Shown here in pieces: positions 47,947 through 56,487 of a stretch of 64,000 bases of DNA. Both the position numbers and the translations under genes were made by a program. Positions within the stretch are counted from its first letter, which is position 1, and every line of letters begins with the position of its first letter. The stretch comes from Bacteroidota bacterium. GTDB lineage: Bacteria > Bacteroidota > Bacteroidia > CAILMK01 > JACPUW01. The stretch lies in contig JACPUW010000038.1 in assembly GCA_016192035.1 (NCBI GenBank), positions 32,127 through 96,126 of the forward strand, given 5' to 3'. The notes beneath the pieces are model-generated. The model was not told the DNA's origin. It saw nothing but the letters and a program-made list of their open reading frames with translations, and did no database searches.

Positions 47947-48795
47947 TTAATTGTTGTTCAATTGCTTAATGAAAAAATCCGCCCTTTTCTGGGCATTTGG
48001 CCTTCCATCCAATTCGGCATATCGCCTTATGGATCCTAGGGCTTTGTCAGGCTTTCCCGCCTGTAGGTAGGCATTGGCCAAGTACTCGTGGTATTTGGCT
48101 TCCAAGGGCACCAAGCTTACCAACTTTTTTAGGCGTTTTACTGCTTTATCGTATTGCCCTGATTTCATGGACAGATATGACATATAGTATAAGGCCTCCA
48201 GATGATTGGAATCTTCTTGGAGCACTTCCATTAACAGTCCTACACCCGTCATTGGCGTTACCCCATCAGGTAGCAACTCCATGTAGAGCACACCAAGTTC
48301 CGCTTTGGCTTTTAGGTTGCTGGCATCCAGCACCAAGGTGGCCTTAAGTGCTTCTAGGGCATGGGCTCCCAACTCCCTGCGGGCCAAAGTGTCCGAGGTA
48401 AGGTTCACCAAATTGAAGAACCTGAACCCGGCCTTGTACCAATAGTCCACGCTGCCGGTATGTTTGGCAAGTTGTTCGAAGTAGTATCCGGCAAACAGGG
48501 AGTGACCCAGACTATCCCATGCCTGGGCTACCTGGGGCATCCATGTCATAGGGTCAGCACGTTCAGCATCTTGTGGATACAATGCGCCAACTACAGATTT
48601 AACGGAGTCCTTCTCAAGTTCCATGGCTATAGCGGATCGCATGTTGAAATCCCAATCGCTTTCTTGATTGGGCATGGTGCCTTCTGATAGCTGAAGGATG
48701 CCTGTGCTGGAATTCTTGCCTGCTAGGTATAGTGAAAGGGTTAAAAGGCTTACAGCCAGTATCACTACTATCTGATAAAGCCTTTTATTGTCCAT
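47947..48795 (-). CDS. membrane-anchored TPR-repeat protein
   Basis: 282 residues. One N-terminal transmembrane segment (LYQIVVILAVSLLTLSLYLAG, about 6-26), then a helical region containing three to four tetratricopeptide units in residues about 120-280 (ALEALKATLVLDASNLKAKAELGVLYMELL, ALYYMSYLSMKSGQYDKAVKRLKKLV, YHEYLANAYLQAGKPDKALGSI). The repeats should face the periplasm and serve protein contacts. Its start overlaps the HU stop by one base (TAATG), so the two are co-translated. Function unknown; found in this position in other Bacteroidota. Confidence 0.85.
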   Translation of the reverse strand: MDNKRLYQIVVILAVSLLTLSLYLAGKNSSTGILQLSEGTMPNQESDWDFNMRSAIAMELEKDSVKSVVGALYPQDAERADPMTWMPQVAQAWDSLGHSLFAGYYFEQLAKHTGSVDYWYKAGFRFFNLVNLTSDTLARRELGAHALEALKATLVLDASNLKAKAELGVLYMELLPDGVTPMTGVGLLMEVLQEDSNHLEALYYMSYLSMKSGQYDKAVKRLKKLVSLVPLEAKYHEYLANAYLQAGKPDKALGSIRRYAELDGRPNAQKRADFFIKQLNNN

Positions 48796-49088
48796 TACTC
48801 CATACCGGCGGTGCCTTTCTTCACTTGGCCAATAAAGGTTTTGCTTGGCTTGAAGGATGGCACATAATGCGGTTCGATGATGAGCGAAGTGTTCTTCGCA
48901 ATGTTACGGGCTACTTTACGTGCCCTCTTACGAACAACGAAAGATCCGAAACCTCGGAAATACACGTTGTTGCCACTAGACATGGTGTCTTTCATCACCT
49001 CAAAAAAGGTTTCCATTACTCGTTGCACGTCCACCTTTTCGATTCCGGTTTTTCCGGCAATCTCGTTTACTATGTCGGCTTTAGTCAC
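48795..49088 (-). CDS. HU/IHF-family DNA-binding protein
   Basis: 97 residues, MTKADIVNEIAGKTGIEKVDVQRVMETFFEV, then the signature VYFRGFGSFVVRKRARKVARNIAKNT, the arm that bends DNA, and FKPSKTF near the end. A nucleoid protein. It is divergent from mutY with a 120-base shared upstream region that carries promoter elements for both directions. Confidence 0.95.
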   Translation of the reverse strand: MTKADIVNEIAGKTGIEKVDVQRVMETFFEVMKDTMSSGNNVYFRGFGSFVVRKRARKVARNIAKNTSLIIEPHYVPSFKPSKTFIGQVKKGTAGME

Positions 49089-49144
49089 GCTAACTTTATT
49101 TAAGTGTTTAACAATTAGCTAATTAGGGCTTAAAAAAGCGAGTG

Positions 49145-49152
49145 CAAATATA
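49145..49152 (-). promoter_or_regulatory. Bacteroidota -7 promoter element of the HU gene
   Basis: Minus strand TATATTTG matches TAnnTTTG, 57 bases before the HU start. On the plus strand a TTACTTTG at 49163-49170, one base off consensus, could serve mutY at 49209; the two promoters would sit almost back to back. Confidence 0.55.
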
Positions 49153-49208
49153 TGTCAGGAATTTACTTTGCACACACAAAACAAATTTATTCTCAAAATT
49201 TTCGTCCA

Positions 49209-50237
49209 ATGTATGACCAACTTAGAAATGCCCTCATGGGCTGGTACCGTGTAAATGGGCGCAACCTACCCTGGCGCCAGACCAGAGATCCGTATAAAAT
49301 ATGGCTTTCTGAGGTTATTCTGCAACAAACACGCGTTCAGCAGGGCTTGCCGTATTACGAGCGGTTTGTGGATAAGTATCCAACGGTAGTGCATTTGGCA
49401 CATGCCGAGGAGGAAGAAATTTTGGGTCTATGGAAAGGATTGGGCTACTATACCAGGGCTCGAAACCTGCAAAAAACAGCTAGGGAAATTGTGCGGGGCC
49501 ACGGAGGTGCCTTTCCCGACAACTACCAAGCCCTTGTGATGCTCAAAGGCATTGGGCCCTACACTGGCTCGGCCATAGCGGCCTTTGCATTTGGTGAGGC
49601 CAAGGCCGTGCTTGATGGCAATGTGCTGAGGGTGATATCGCGGGTGTTGAATTTGGGCGAAGACATAGCGAAGGCCTCCACTCGTGTACATTTCCAACAA
49701 ATAGCTACCGAATGGTTGGGAACGGCTGACCCTGGCGTATTCAACCAAGCCATCATGGATTTCGGCGCACTGGTATGTAGCCCCAAGCCTATTTGCCCTC
49801 AATGCCCGCTGGCTGAGCACTGTGCCGCGCTAAGGGAAGGCACCGTGAAACAAAGGCCGCAAAAAGCCAAAAGGCCAGCCAAGCGCAACCGGTATCTTCA
49901 CTACTTTTACCATGTTGAAAACGAATGTATTACTATGTGGAAGCGGGATACCGGCGATATCTGGGCCCAGATGTTTGACCTGCCCCTAATAGAAAAAATG
50001 GATGCTTCCCCTCCTTCTTCCCTTGATTTAGGGCATATGGGAATTACCAGTCCTACCATGCCTGCTTACCGAGCCAAACACCAACTCACCCATCAAACCA
50101 TTCATGCCAATTTCTATTTGGTACCAAAGCTGACTTACCGGCCTGGCTACACAAGTATCGAAATAGCCAAACTGGACTCAGTGCCATATTCCCAACTCTT
50201 GGCAACATTCTTTGACTACCTGTTTAGTAAAGACTAA
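49209..50237 (+). CDS. mutY: A/G-specific adenine DNA glycosylase MutY
   Basis: 342 residues from ATG 49209 (MYDQLRNALMGWYRVNGRNLPWR); the frame is open 19 codons further up but without family similarity. HhH-GPD core with catalytic Glu in WLSEVILQQTRVQQGLPYYERF, HhH motif LKGIGPYTGSAIAAFAFG, catalytic Asp in VLDGNVLRVISRV, Fe-S cluster CSPKPICPQCPLAEHC and a C-terminal NUDIX-like domain recognising 8-oxoG. The first cysteine gap is 5 residues; family members usually have 6. It removes A mispaired with 8-oxoG. Start of the mutY-ssb-gldE run. Confidence 0.95.
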   Translation: MYDQLRNALMGWYRVNGRNLPWRQTRDPYKIWLSEVILQQTRVQQGLPYYERFVDKYPTVVHLAHAEEEEILGLWKGLGYYTRARNLQKTAREIVRGHGGAFPDNYQALVMLKGIGPYTGSAIAAFAFGEAKAVLDGNVLRVISRVLNLGEDIAKASTRVHFQQIATEWLGTADPGVFNQAIMDFGALVCSPKPICPQCPLAEHCAALREGTVKQRPQKAKRPAKRNRYLHYFYHVENECITMWKRDTGDIWAQMFDLPLIEKMDASPPSSLDLGHMGITSPTMPAYRAKHQLTHQTIHANFYLVPKLTYRPGYTSIEIAKLDSVPYSQLLATFFDYLFSKD

Positions 50238-50297
50238 GCCCCTGGCCTATTCTGTATTTGGAATTGTTTATAGATATTTGCCTCTAAAACAGGAAAT

Positions 50298-50711
50298 ATG
50301 AGTCTAAATAGAGTAATGCTTATTGGAAGGCTGGGCAAAGACCCAGATGTTAGGTACCTGGAAAACAACGTAGGGGTGGCGCGGTTTACCCTTGCTACCT
50401 CAGAAACCTACAAGGACACAAATGGGGATAAGGTAGAAAAAACAGAATGGCATAACATAGTGGTTTGGAGAGGCTTGGCGGAGGTGGCAAAAAACTACCT
50501 CAAGAAAGGTTCCCTCATTTTTGTAGAAGGCAAACTCAGTTCGCGTTCCTACGAGGTACAGGGCGAGAAGAAGTACTTTACCGAGGTTGTGGCCAGTGAC
50601 TTTAGAATGCTTGACCGCAAGGATGCAAACACTCAAGGAACGACCCAGGCAGAGGACAACAAGGTATCAGAACCGGGGCCTGATGAAATGGAAGACGATC
50701 TTCCATTTTAA
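50298..50711 (+). CDS. ssb: single-stranded DNA-binding protein
   Basis: 137 residues. OB fold MSLNRVMLIGRLGKDPDVRYLENNVGVARFTLATSE, then GDKVEKTEWHNIVVWRGLAEVAKNYLKKGSLIFVEGKL, an acidic linker and the C-terminal tip DEMEDDLPF that binds repair and replication partners. It is placed between mutY and gldE, 60 bases after mutY and 15 before gldE, as in many Bacteroidota. Confidence 0.97.
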   Translation: MSLNRVMLIGRLGKDPDVRYLENNVGVARFTLATSETYKDTNGDKVEKTEWHNIVVWRGLAEVAKNYLKKGSLIFVEGKLSSRSYEVQGEKKYFTEVVASDFRMLDRKDANTQGTTQAEDNKVSEPGPDEMEDDLPF

Positions 50712-50726
50712 CCAAATCCACAATTA

Positions 50727-52079
50727 ATGGAACCTGAAGGGGAATCCGAGAGTCAATCCTACACCGCGCTTTTTCTGCTCATGCAGGTGGTTCTTCCTGA
50801 GTCGTTTACCTGGGAAATACTAGGCATTCTGGGGCTCCTGCTTATGTCGGCCATGGTATCAGGGGCCGAGGTTGCCTTTTTTTCGCTTAAGGGCGAAGAA
50901 CTGAACGGCCTGCGGAACTCAGACAACAAGGCCGATGCCGCCATCTACAAACTTTTGCAAAAACCAAAAACCTTATTGGCCAATATACTGATAGCCAATA
51001 ACCTGATCAATATAGCCATTGTGGTGCTCTCCACCTCAATCAGCCAATCCATCCTTCATATAGACAATCCCTTACTAGAATTTGTGGTCCAGGTGGTAGC
51101 CGTCACTTTCCTTCTCGTGTTGCTCGGCGAGGTCACCCCAAAAATCTATGGACAATATCGAAACATCCAGCTGGCCAGGAGGGTAGCCATTCCCATGACC
51201 ATATTGGGCAAGATGTTGTATCCCTTTTCCAAGATTCTGGTGCAGTCATCTTCCTTCTTTGAGAAACGGATAAGCAAATACCAGAGTGAGTTATCAAAAG
51301 AGGAACTCAATGAAGCCATAGAACTCACCTCAGATGCCGAAACCAGCCAAGAGGAAAAAGACATACTAAAGGGGATAGTGAACTTTGGTGACATCACGGT
51401 TAAAGAAGTGATGTGCCCCCGGCGTGATATAGTGGCCTACCCCTCCCACCTCAGCTTTGTAGAACTAAAGGCCCAGATCAACGAGCATAAGTTTTCTAGG
51501 CTGCCCATCTATGAAGGAGATTTGGATAACATTATTGGCATACTGCATGTTAAGGATCTCCTCCCCCACCTTGAGGAGGGCGGTTCCTTTGCTTGGACAG
51601 CCCTGGTGCGCAAACCCTACTTTGTGCCAGAAATGAAGGAAATTGACAACTTGCTCCGCGAATTCCAGTTGAAAAAAATGCACATGGCCATAGTGGTGGA
51701 CGAGTACGGCGGCACAGAGGGCCTAGTGACACTGGAAGATATACTGGAGGAAATTGTGGGCGAAATACACGATGAGTTTGACGAACATGAGGTGTCTTAC
51801 TCCCGCCTCGATGACCATGTTGTGGTGTTTGACGGAAAAACCTCACTTGGTGACGTGCAAAAGGTGATGAAACTTGAACCAGAAACCTTTGAAGGCTATA
51901 AATCAATGGTAGAAAGCATAGGAGGACTGGTGACAGAACTAAGCGGCAAAATACCCAAGGCTGGTGACACCCATACATATAACAACCTGGAAATGAAAGT
52001 TGAATCGGCTGACCGAAAGAAAATTCGCCGCCTTAAGATCACCCGTTTGTCAGAGAACGGCAACCATGGACCAGCCTAG
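50727..52079 (+). CDS. gldE: gliding motility-associated protein GldE (CNNM/CBS family)
   Basis: 450 residues. N-terminal CNNM (DUF21) membrane domain with about four segments (ILGLLLMSAMVSGAEVAFFSL, LIANNLINIAIVVLSTSIS, FVVQVVAVTFLLVLLGEVTPKI with the family motif EVTPK), then two CBS domains (residues about 205-330, VMCPRRDIVAYPS, MHMAIVVDEYGGTEGLVTLEDILEEIVGEIHDEFD) and a C-terminal CorC/HlyC domain. GldE is associated with gliding and T9SS assembly in flavobacteria; the biochemical role may be ion transport. The usual partner gldD is not found next to it. Confidence 0.92.
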   Translation: MEPEGESESQSYTALFLLMQVVLPESFTWEILGILGLLLMSAMVSGAEVAFFSLKGEELNGLRNSDNKADAAIYKLLQKPKTLLANILIANNLINIAIVVLSTSISQSILHIDNPLLEFVVQVVAVTFLLVLLGEVTPKIYGQYRNIQLARRVAIPMTILGKMLYPFSKILVQSSSFFEKRISKYQSELSKEELNEAIELTSDAETSQEEKDILKGIVNFGDITVKEVMCPRRDIVAYPSHLSFVELKAQINEHKFSRLPIYEGDLDNIIGILHVKDLLPHLEEGGSFAWTALVRKPYFVPEMKEIDNLLREFQLKKMHMAIVVDEYGGTEGLVTLEDILEEIVGEIHDEFDEHEVSYSRLDDHVVVFDGKTSLGDVQKVMKLEPETFEGYKSMVESIGGLVTELSGKIPKAGDTHTYNNLEMKVESADRKKIRRLKITRLSENGNHGPA

Positions 52080-52082
52080 GCA

Positions 52083-53048
52083 ATGAAGGGACCCAAGAAC
52101 GACAAAGTTGGGCTAGACCGCCTGCTAAAACTCAGCGTGCTGGGTTCGGTTATTATTGTAGTGGTGTACTCGGTGTACTACTACGCCAACGCCTACCGCT
52201 ACAGCCGCAGCAACATATTATTATTGGAACAATCCACAGGTACCCGCGTGGAATCACGGGAAAACCGTACAGTGGTGCGGGACGAGAATATCCTTTTTTC
52301 CCATAACCTACACGCTGCCTTGTTCCAGCCAGCAGATGAATGGAAACCCATGGGCCGGCAACCCGTGTTTTCGCTCAACACCAAGACCACCATCGCCTTG
52401 TCGGGAAGCATTGGACACGGGTATTATGACCTGTTTAGCGCCGCGCTCAACCAAAAATTTCAAGCCATTCCACCGTTTCAAAAATCCGAATTGGAAGATG
52501 GTGTCAGTGTGCGGTCTGTTCAATTTGAACACTTTGCATTTCCTTATCATGCCATGATTGCCTGGCGCGACCGCAGCCTGACCTATAGGTATTTCCAGTT
52601 TTCTTGTGATTCGCTGGGCCCAGCATTGCAGACATATCAAAATGGTTTTGCCTGGACGTCTAATGGTCCCAAAGGTGGTTATATCATGGTATATAACTGT
52701 GCCATAGGGGATACGGTAGAGATCGGCAAATCAAATTTTAAAGCAGCACAAGCGTATGGACATGTAAAAATGCCCGTGCTGGATTTTGATGCCATTTACA
52801 GTGACAGGGGTTTGTTATCTTCCTATTTTCACCACGAAAAAGATTCACTGCCTGTGGTGGAGGCTGTGGGTGAATTGAAAATATTGGTAGGGCCTTCACT
52901 CAAACAACGAGATGCTTATACGCTGACTACAAACCCATTGACCACACTAACCATTACCCCGCCCTATGTAGTTAGCCTGCACAATAGCCCAAGTGAAGCT
53001 CCTTATCTTACCTGCGTGGTGGCCAATGACCAACTCTTGCTCAAATAG
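52083..53048 (+). CDS. membrane-anchored protein, unknown function
   Basis: 321 residues. One N-terminal transmembrane segment (LLKLSVLGSVIIVVVYSVYYY, about residues 14-35); the rest should lie in the periplasm. The body is mixed alpha/beta without cysteine patterns or motifs I recognise; repeated Tyr/Phe-Gly strands occur (IALSGSIGHGYYDLF, GFAWTSNGPKGGYIMVYN). It starts 3 bases after gldE, where gldD is normally found, but has no resemblance to GldD, which is a shorter lipoprotein. The overlap with the next gene suggests an operon gldE-this-barrel. Function unknown. Confidence 0.75.
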   Translation: MKGPKNDKVGLDRLLKLSVLGSVIIVVVYSVYYYANAYRYSRSNILLLEQSTGTRVESRENRTVVRDENILFSHNLHAALFQPADEWKPMGRQPVFSLNTKTTIALSGSIGHGYYDLFSAALNQKFQAIPPFQKSELEDGVSVRSVQFEHFAFPYHAMIAWRDRSLTYRYFQFSCDSLGPALQTYQNGFAWTSNGPKGGYIMVYNCAIGDTVEIGKSNFKAAQAYGHVKMPVLDFDAIYSDRGLLSSYFHHEKDSLPVVEAVGELKILVGPSLKQRDAYTLTTNPLTTLTITPPYVVSLHNSPSEAPYLTCVVANDQLLLK

Positions 53049-53673
53049 GCTCCATGTGGTCTTGGTTATCCATGCCTTGTGCCTTACCTGCGGCACTTAC
53101 ACAGGCCATGCCTGGGCGCAGCCCAATTGGCCCCCTTCCCTGCACGGTAAGATTGAACCCCTACTAGCTTATGAGTCAAACTATTCGGTAGTGCTTAACC
53201 GGCAAGTGGCCTTTTCGGGCTACGGACTGGGATTTGAATGGGAATCGGGAACAGGCTTGGCAATAGTATATAACACAATGGATTCCAGGATTTTCACCCC
53301 CAAATACTCGCCCTTGGGGCAACTTTGGCAGGTGCGGTTCCATTACTTTTCGCTGGATGGGTATCAAACTTTATTTGATGGGCACAAAGCCAGTTTGGCC
53401 CTATCCATGGGCATAGGCAGCGGCTGGGTACGCTTTGCCTACAGGGATGCATTTGTGTCGCGCCACCGCGCCATTTGCCTTGAACCTTCCCTAAATCCCA
53501 CATATAGAATATTGCCGTGGTTATCCCTCACATCACAAGTGGGTTATAGGCTGGCCATGGTAGGCGGTGCCCCATCAGGCCCCTCATTTAGCTCACTGAA
53601 AATGAACATTGGTTTTAGTATTGCGCCTTTGCCTTTCTTGGAAGCGGTAAAAAATAAAAACTTAATAAACTAA
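53026..53673 (+). CDS. secreted or outer-membrane beta-barrel-like protein
   Basis: 215 residues from the ATG at 53026 (MTNSCSNRLHVVLVIHALCL), a signal peptide ending near GHAWA; an earlier in-frame ATG at 52993 is possible but lies inside the upstream gene. The start overlaps the previous gene by 23 bases. The mature part alternates short aromatic/Gly strands (YSVVLNRQVAFSGYGLGFEWES, WQVRFHYFSLDGYQTLFD, LSMGIGSGWVRFAYRDAFV) typical of an eight-stranded barrel. No known family recognised. Confidence 0.7.
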   Translation: MTNSCSNRLHVVLVIHALCLTCGTYTGHAWAQPNWPPSLHGKIEPLLAYESNYSVVLNRQVAFSGYGLGFEWESGTGLAIVYNTMDSRIFTPKYSPLGQLWQVRFHYFSLDGYQTLFDGHKASLALSMGIGSGWVRFAYRDAFVSRHRAICLEPSLNPTYRILPWLSLTSQVGYRLAMVGGAPSGPSFSSLKMNIGFSIAPLPFLEAVKNKNLIN

Positions 53674-54011
53674 TGGATAACGATTTGCACAAATGGCAGC
53701 AGGTCTTGGACTTGTTTAAGGACCGGTTTGGCAAGGATGCAGACGTGCACGCCATCCTCTTTGTGGTGGGCCTACGGGAAATGGGTATCTCAGGTGGCAA
53801 AATAGAAAAAGAGACCAAGATGGACCTCATGAACCTGGGGTTTTGCCGGGTGGCCCAACTTTCGGGGTATTTTCACAGCTATGAAAATGACCAGGATGGG
53901 TGGCCACTATGGCAACAGGCCAAGCCACTGCCCAAAATGACCACCAAAGAACAGGAAGCATTTATCAAGGAACACGTAATACGCTACTGCGAACATGAAG
54001 GCCTTATTTAG
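53673..54011 (+). CDS. conserved small cytosolic protein, unknown function
   Basis: 112 residues, no signal or membrane segment, acidic. Helical, with Trp-rich ends (KWQQVLDLFKDRFGKDADVHAILFVVGLREMG, DGWPLWQQAKPLPKMTTKEQEAF). I do not recognise a named domain. Its ATG overlaps the preceding stop codon by one base and its 3' end overlaps the DUF5686 gene by 17 bases, so it belongs to a translationally coupled series starting at gldE. Confidence 0.75.
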   Translation: MDNDLHKWQQVLDLFKDRFGKDADVHAILFVVGLREMGISGGKIEKETKMDLMNLGFCRVAQLSGYFHSYENDQDGWPLWQQAKPLPKMTTKEQEAFIKEHVIRYCEHEGLI

Positions 54012-56487
54012 CCTTTTTTGTTTGACTATCACTATATTGGCCTATGGCCAAAAAACTACTGTAAAGGGAAAGGTGACCGATGCCACCACCCAAGAACCCA
54101 TAGCATTTGCCAGCGTTGTATTTAATGGTACCACCCAGGGCACTACCTCAAATTTTGAAGGGTATTTTGAGCTAAGCACATCAGGAACAGTTGATTCCAT
54201 TTCGGTAGCTTTTCTTGGGTACCAAACCCGATCAAAGCCATTACAAAAAGGAACCGCACAAACCATTGACTTTCAATTGGAGCCTATGGACATACGCCTG
54301 GATGCCATAGAAATACTGCCGGGCGAGAACCCGGCGCACCGGATAATACGCAACCTATGGGCGCACAAAGACCAAAACGATATGCGGGCCCTAGCCACGT
54401 ATAACTATGAGAGCTACACCAAGGTACAGATAGACGTGGACAACATCAATCCCCAGTTTAGGGATAAGCCCATCATGAAACCGTTTGCTTATCTATTTGA
54501 TAGCCTAGATATAATAGCCGGAGAAGACGGCAATCCCATTTTGCCCATTTACGTATCGGAAACCATTTCGGATTTCTACTGCCAAGCGGTGCCGCCCAAA
54601 AGGCGCGAACACATAAAGGGCACCCACGTGACCGGGGTGGGCATGGAAGACGGCACCTTTATCTCACAGTTTGCCGGTTCCTCCTTTCACCAGTACAACT
54701 TTTACGACAACTCTCTGGTAATCTTGGAACACAACGTGGTATCGCCCATAGCCAGGGAATCCTTTCCCTTTTATATACACATACTGGAAGACAGCCTCTG
54801 GATAGGACACAAATGGTGCTACCAAATTAGGCTGGTACCCAAACGGAGTGCCGACCTGGTATTTAGCGGCACCATATGGATACAGGATACCACATGGGCA
54901 CTGGTCAAACTCTCGGTAGAGCTGAGCGGCGATGCCAACGTGAACTTTGTGGACCGCCTTAAAGTGCAACAAGAATTGGCACCCACCGCCGCTGGGCCCT
55001 GGTTGCCCGTGAAAACCCGGATCATGCTTGACCTAAAGGAACCCACCAAAGAACGGTTTGGCATGTTGGCCAAAGTGTATATTTCAAACAACCAAATACA
55101 AGTTAATCAAATATTTGATGAAAAAACCTTTGCCCAAACCCTGAGTATGGATGCCCTGTCGCAAACACGCGATGATGCCTACTGGCAGGCAAGCCGACAT
55201 GAGGTAATCACCGCCGATGAACTCAAGGTATATGGACTGGTAGATACCATCCGCAATTTCCCCAGGGTGCGCTCCTATATAGAAATTGCCAAGATCCTGA
55301 CCAGCGGGTACATCAAGCTGCACCCAAAACTGGAGTTTGGTTCCTTCCTGCTTTCCTATGGCATGAATCCCGTGGAGCAACACCGATTTAGGGTAGGGCT
55401 GCGCACCACCGGACAATTGAGCAAACGCTATACGGCCAAGGCATACCTGGCCTACGGGGTGCGTGACAACCGCTGGAAGTACGGCGCTGTAGGTGATGTG
55501 TTTATACATAGAAAGACGTGGACCAAAACGGGCTACCAATACAAACACGACCTTGAGGGACTGGGTGCCCCTGATGACTATGAAGAAGACAACCCCATGA
55601 TGGCGGCAGCCGCCCAGCTGGGCCTTTTGGCCCGCATGAACCAGGTGGAACTCCACCGCCTGTGGTTTCATACCGACCTGCACCGATCCCTGACCCAAAA
55701 GGTGGTATTCACTACCAAACAGCTCATGCCCGAAGGCCGATTTGTGTTTGCCTACTACCCCGATCCTTACAACAAAGATTTGGTAAAAACCCACATGCGC
55801 ATTACAGAACTGGCATTGGAAACCCGGTGGGCACCCCTGGAAACCAAATTGGTGAACGACAACCGCCGGACACGCCTTGATGTAAACAAGGCACCGAGCT
55901 TTACATTTCGCTATTCTATTGGCATAAAAGGTGTGCTTGGCGGGGATTTTGGCTACCATAAGTTGCGCCTGCAGGTAAATCAAATAGCCCGGTTGGGGGT
56001 GGCTGGCCGCGGAGAGTACCTTATTGTGGCCACCAAGGTTTTTACCCCTTTGCCCTACCTGCTGCTGGACATATATCCGGGCAATGAAACCTTTATAAGG
56101 ACCTTGGCCACATACAACCTCATGGATTTCTTTGAGTTTGTGGCCGACCGCAGCCTCATGATTTTTTATGTCCATCATTTTGATGGGTTGATCATGAACC
56201 GCATACCCTACGTGAACCGCCTAAAATGGCGGCTGGTGCTATCGGGCAAAATGGCGCTGGGAGGCCTTTCGGGCCGCAACCGCCAATTACTGCCCCCTTT
56301 TGATGTGCAGGGCCGCCCCACCACTCCCGTAAACAGCCTCCAGCCCTGGCAACCGTATTGGGAAGTGGGTTATGGATTTGAAAACATCTTCAAGTTCATT
56401 CGCATACAGGCATATCACCGGTTGAGCTATACCGAAGGCGGCCAAAACACCTTTGGGGTGAAAGGCTCAGTGTATTTCAACTTTTGA
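53995..56487 (+). CDS. DUF5686 / carboxypeptidase-regulatory-like domain outer-membrane protein
   Basis: 830 residues. Signal peptide MKALFSLFCLTITILAYGQ, then a carboxypeptidase-regulatory-like domain (about 20-105, VKGKVTDATTQEPIAFASVVFNGTTQGT, FEGYFELSTSG, GYQTRSKP), followed by the DUF5686 region to the end, predicted as a large barrel (for example WIQDTTWALVKLSVELSGDANVNFVDRL, LLSYGMNPVEQHRFRVGLRTTG, YWEVGYGFENIFKFIRIQAYHRLSY). Members are common in Bacteroidota and resemble outer-membrane assembly or transport proteins; no role is proven. It overlaps the next, convergent gene by 11 bases. Confidence 0.87.
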   Translation: MKALFSLFCLTITILAYGQKTTVKGKVTDATTQEPIAFASVVFNGTTQGTTSNFEGYFELSTSGTVDSISVAFLGYQTRSKPLQKGTAQTIDFQLEPMDIRLDAIEILPGENPAHRIIRNLWAHKDQNDMRALATYNYESYTKVQIDVDNINPQFRDKPIMKPFAYLFDSLDIIAGEDGNPILPIYVSETISDFYCQAVPPKRREHIKGTHVTGVGMEDGTFISQFAGSSFHQYNFYDNSLVILEHNVVSPIARESFPFYIHILEDSLWIGHKWCYQIRLVPKRSADLVFSGTIWIQDTTWALVKLSVELSGDANVNFVDRLKVQQELAPTAAGPWLPVKTRIMLDLKEPTKERFGMLAKVYISNNQIQVNQIFDEKTFAQTLSMDALSQTRDDAYWQASRHEVITADELKVYGLVDTIRNFPRVRSYIEIAKILTSGYIKLHPKLEFGSFLLSYGMNPVEQHRFRVGLRTTGQLSKRYTAKAYLAYGVRDNRWKYGAVGDVFIHRKTWTKTGYQYKHDLEGLGAPDDYEEDNPMMAAAAQLGLLARMNQVELHRLWFHTDLHRSLTQKVVFTTKQLMPEGRFVFAYYPDPYNKDLVKTHMRITELALETRWAPLETKLVNDNRRTRLDVNKAPSFTFRYSIGIKGVLGGDFGYHKLRLQVNQIARLGVAGRGEYLIVATKVFTPLPYLLLDIYPGNETFIRTLATYNLMDFFEFVADRSLMIFYVHHFDGLIMNRIPYVNRLKWRLVLSGKMALGGLSGRNRQLLPPFDVQGRPTTPVNSLQPWQPYWEVGYGFENIFKFIRIQAYHRLSYTEGGQNTFGVKGSVYFNF

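Noticed and set aside
55084..56178. 364-codon antisense open frame inside the DUF5686 gene
   Set aside because: Long only because of codon bias on the coding strand; no start context, promoter or family features.
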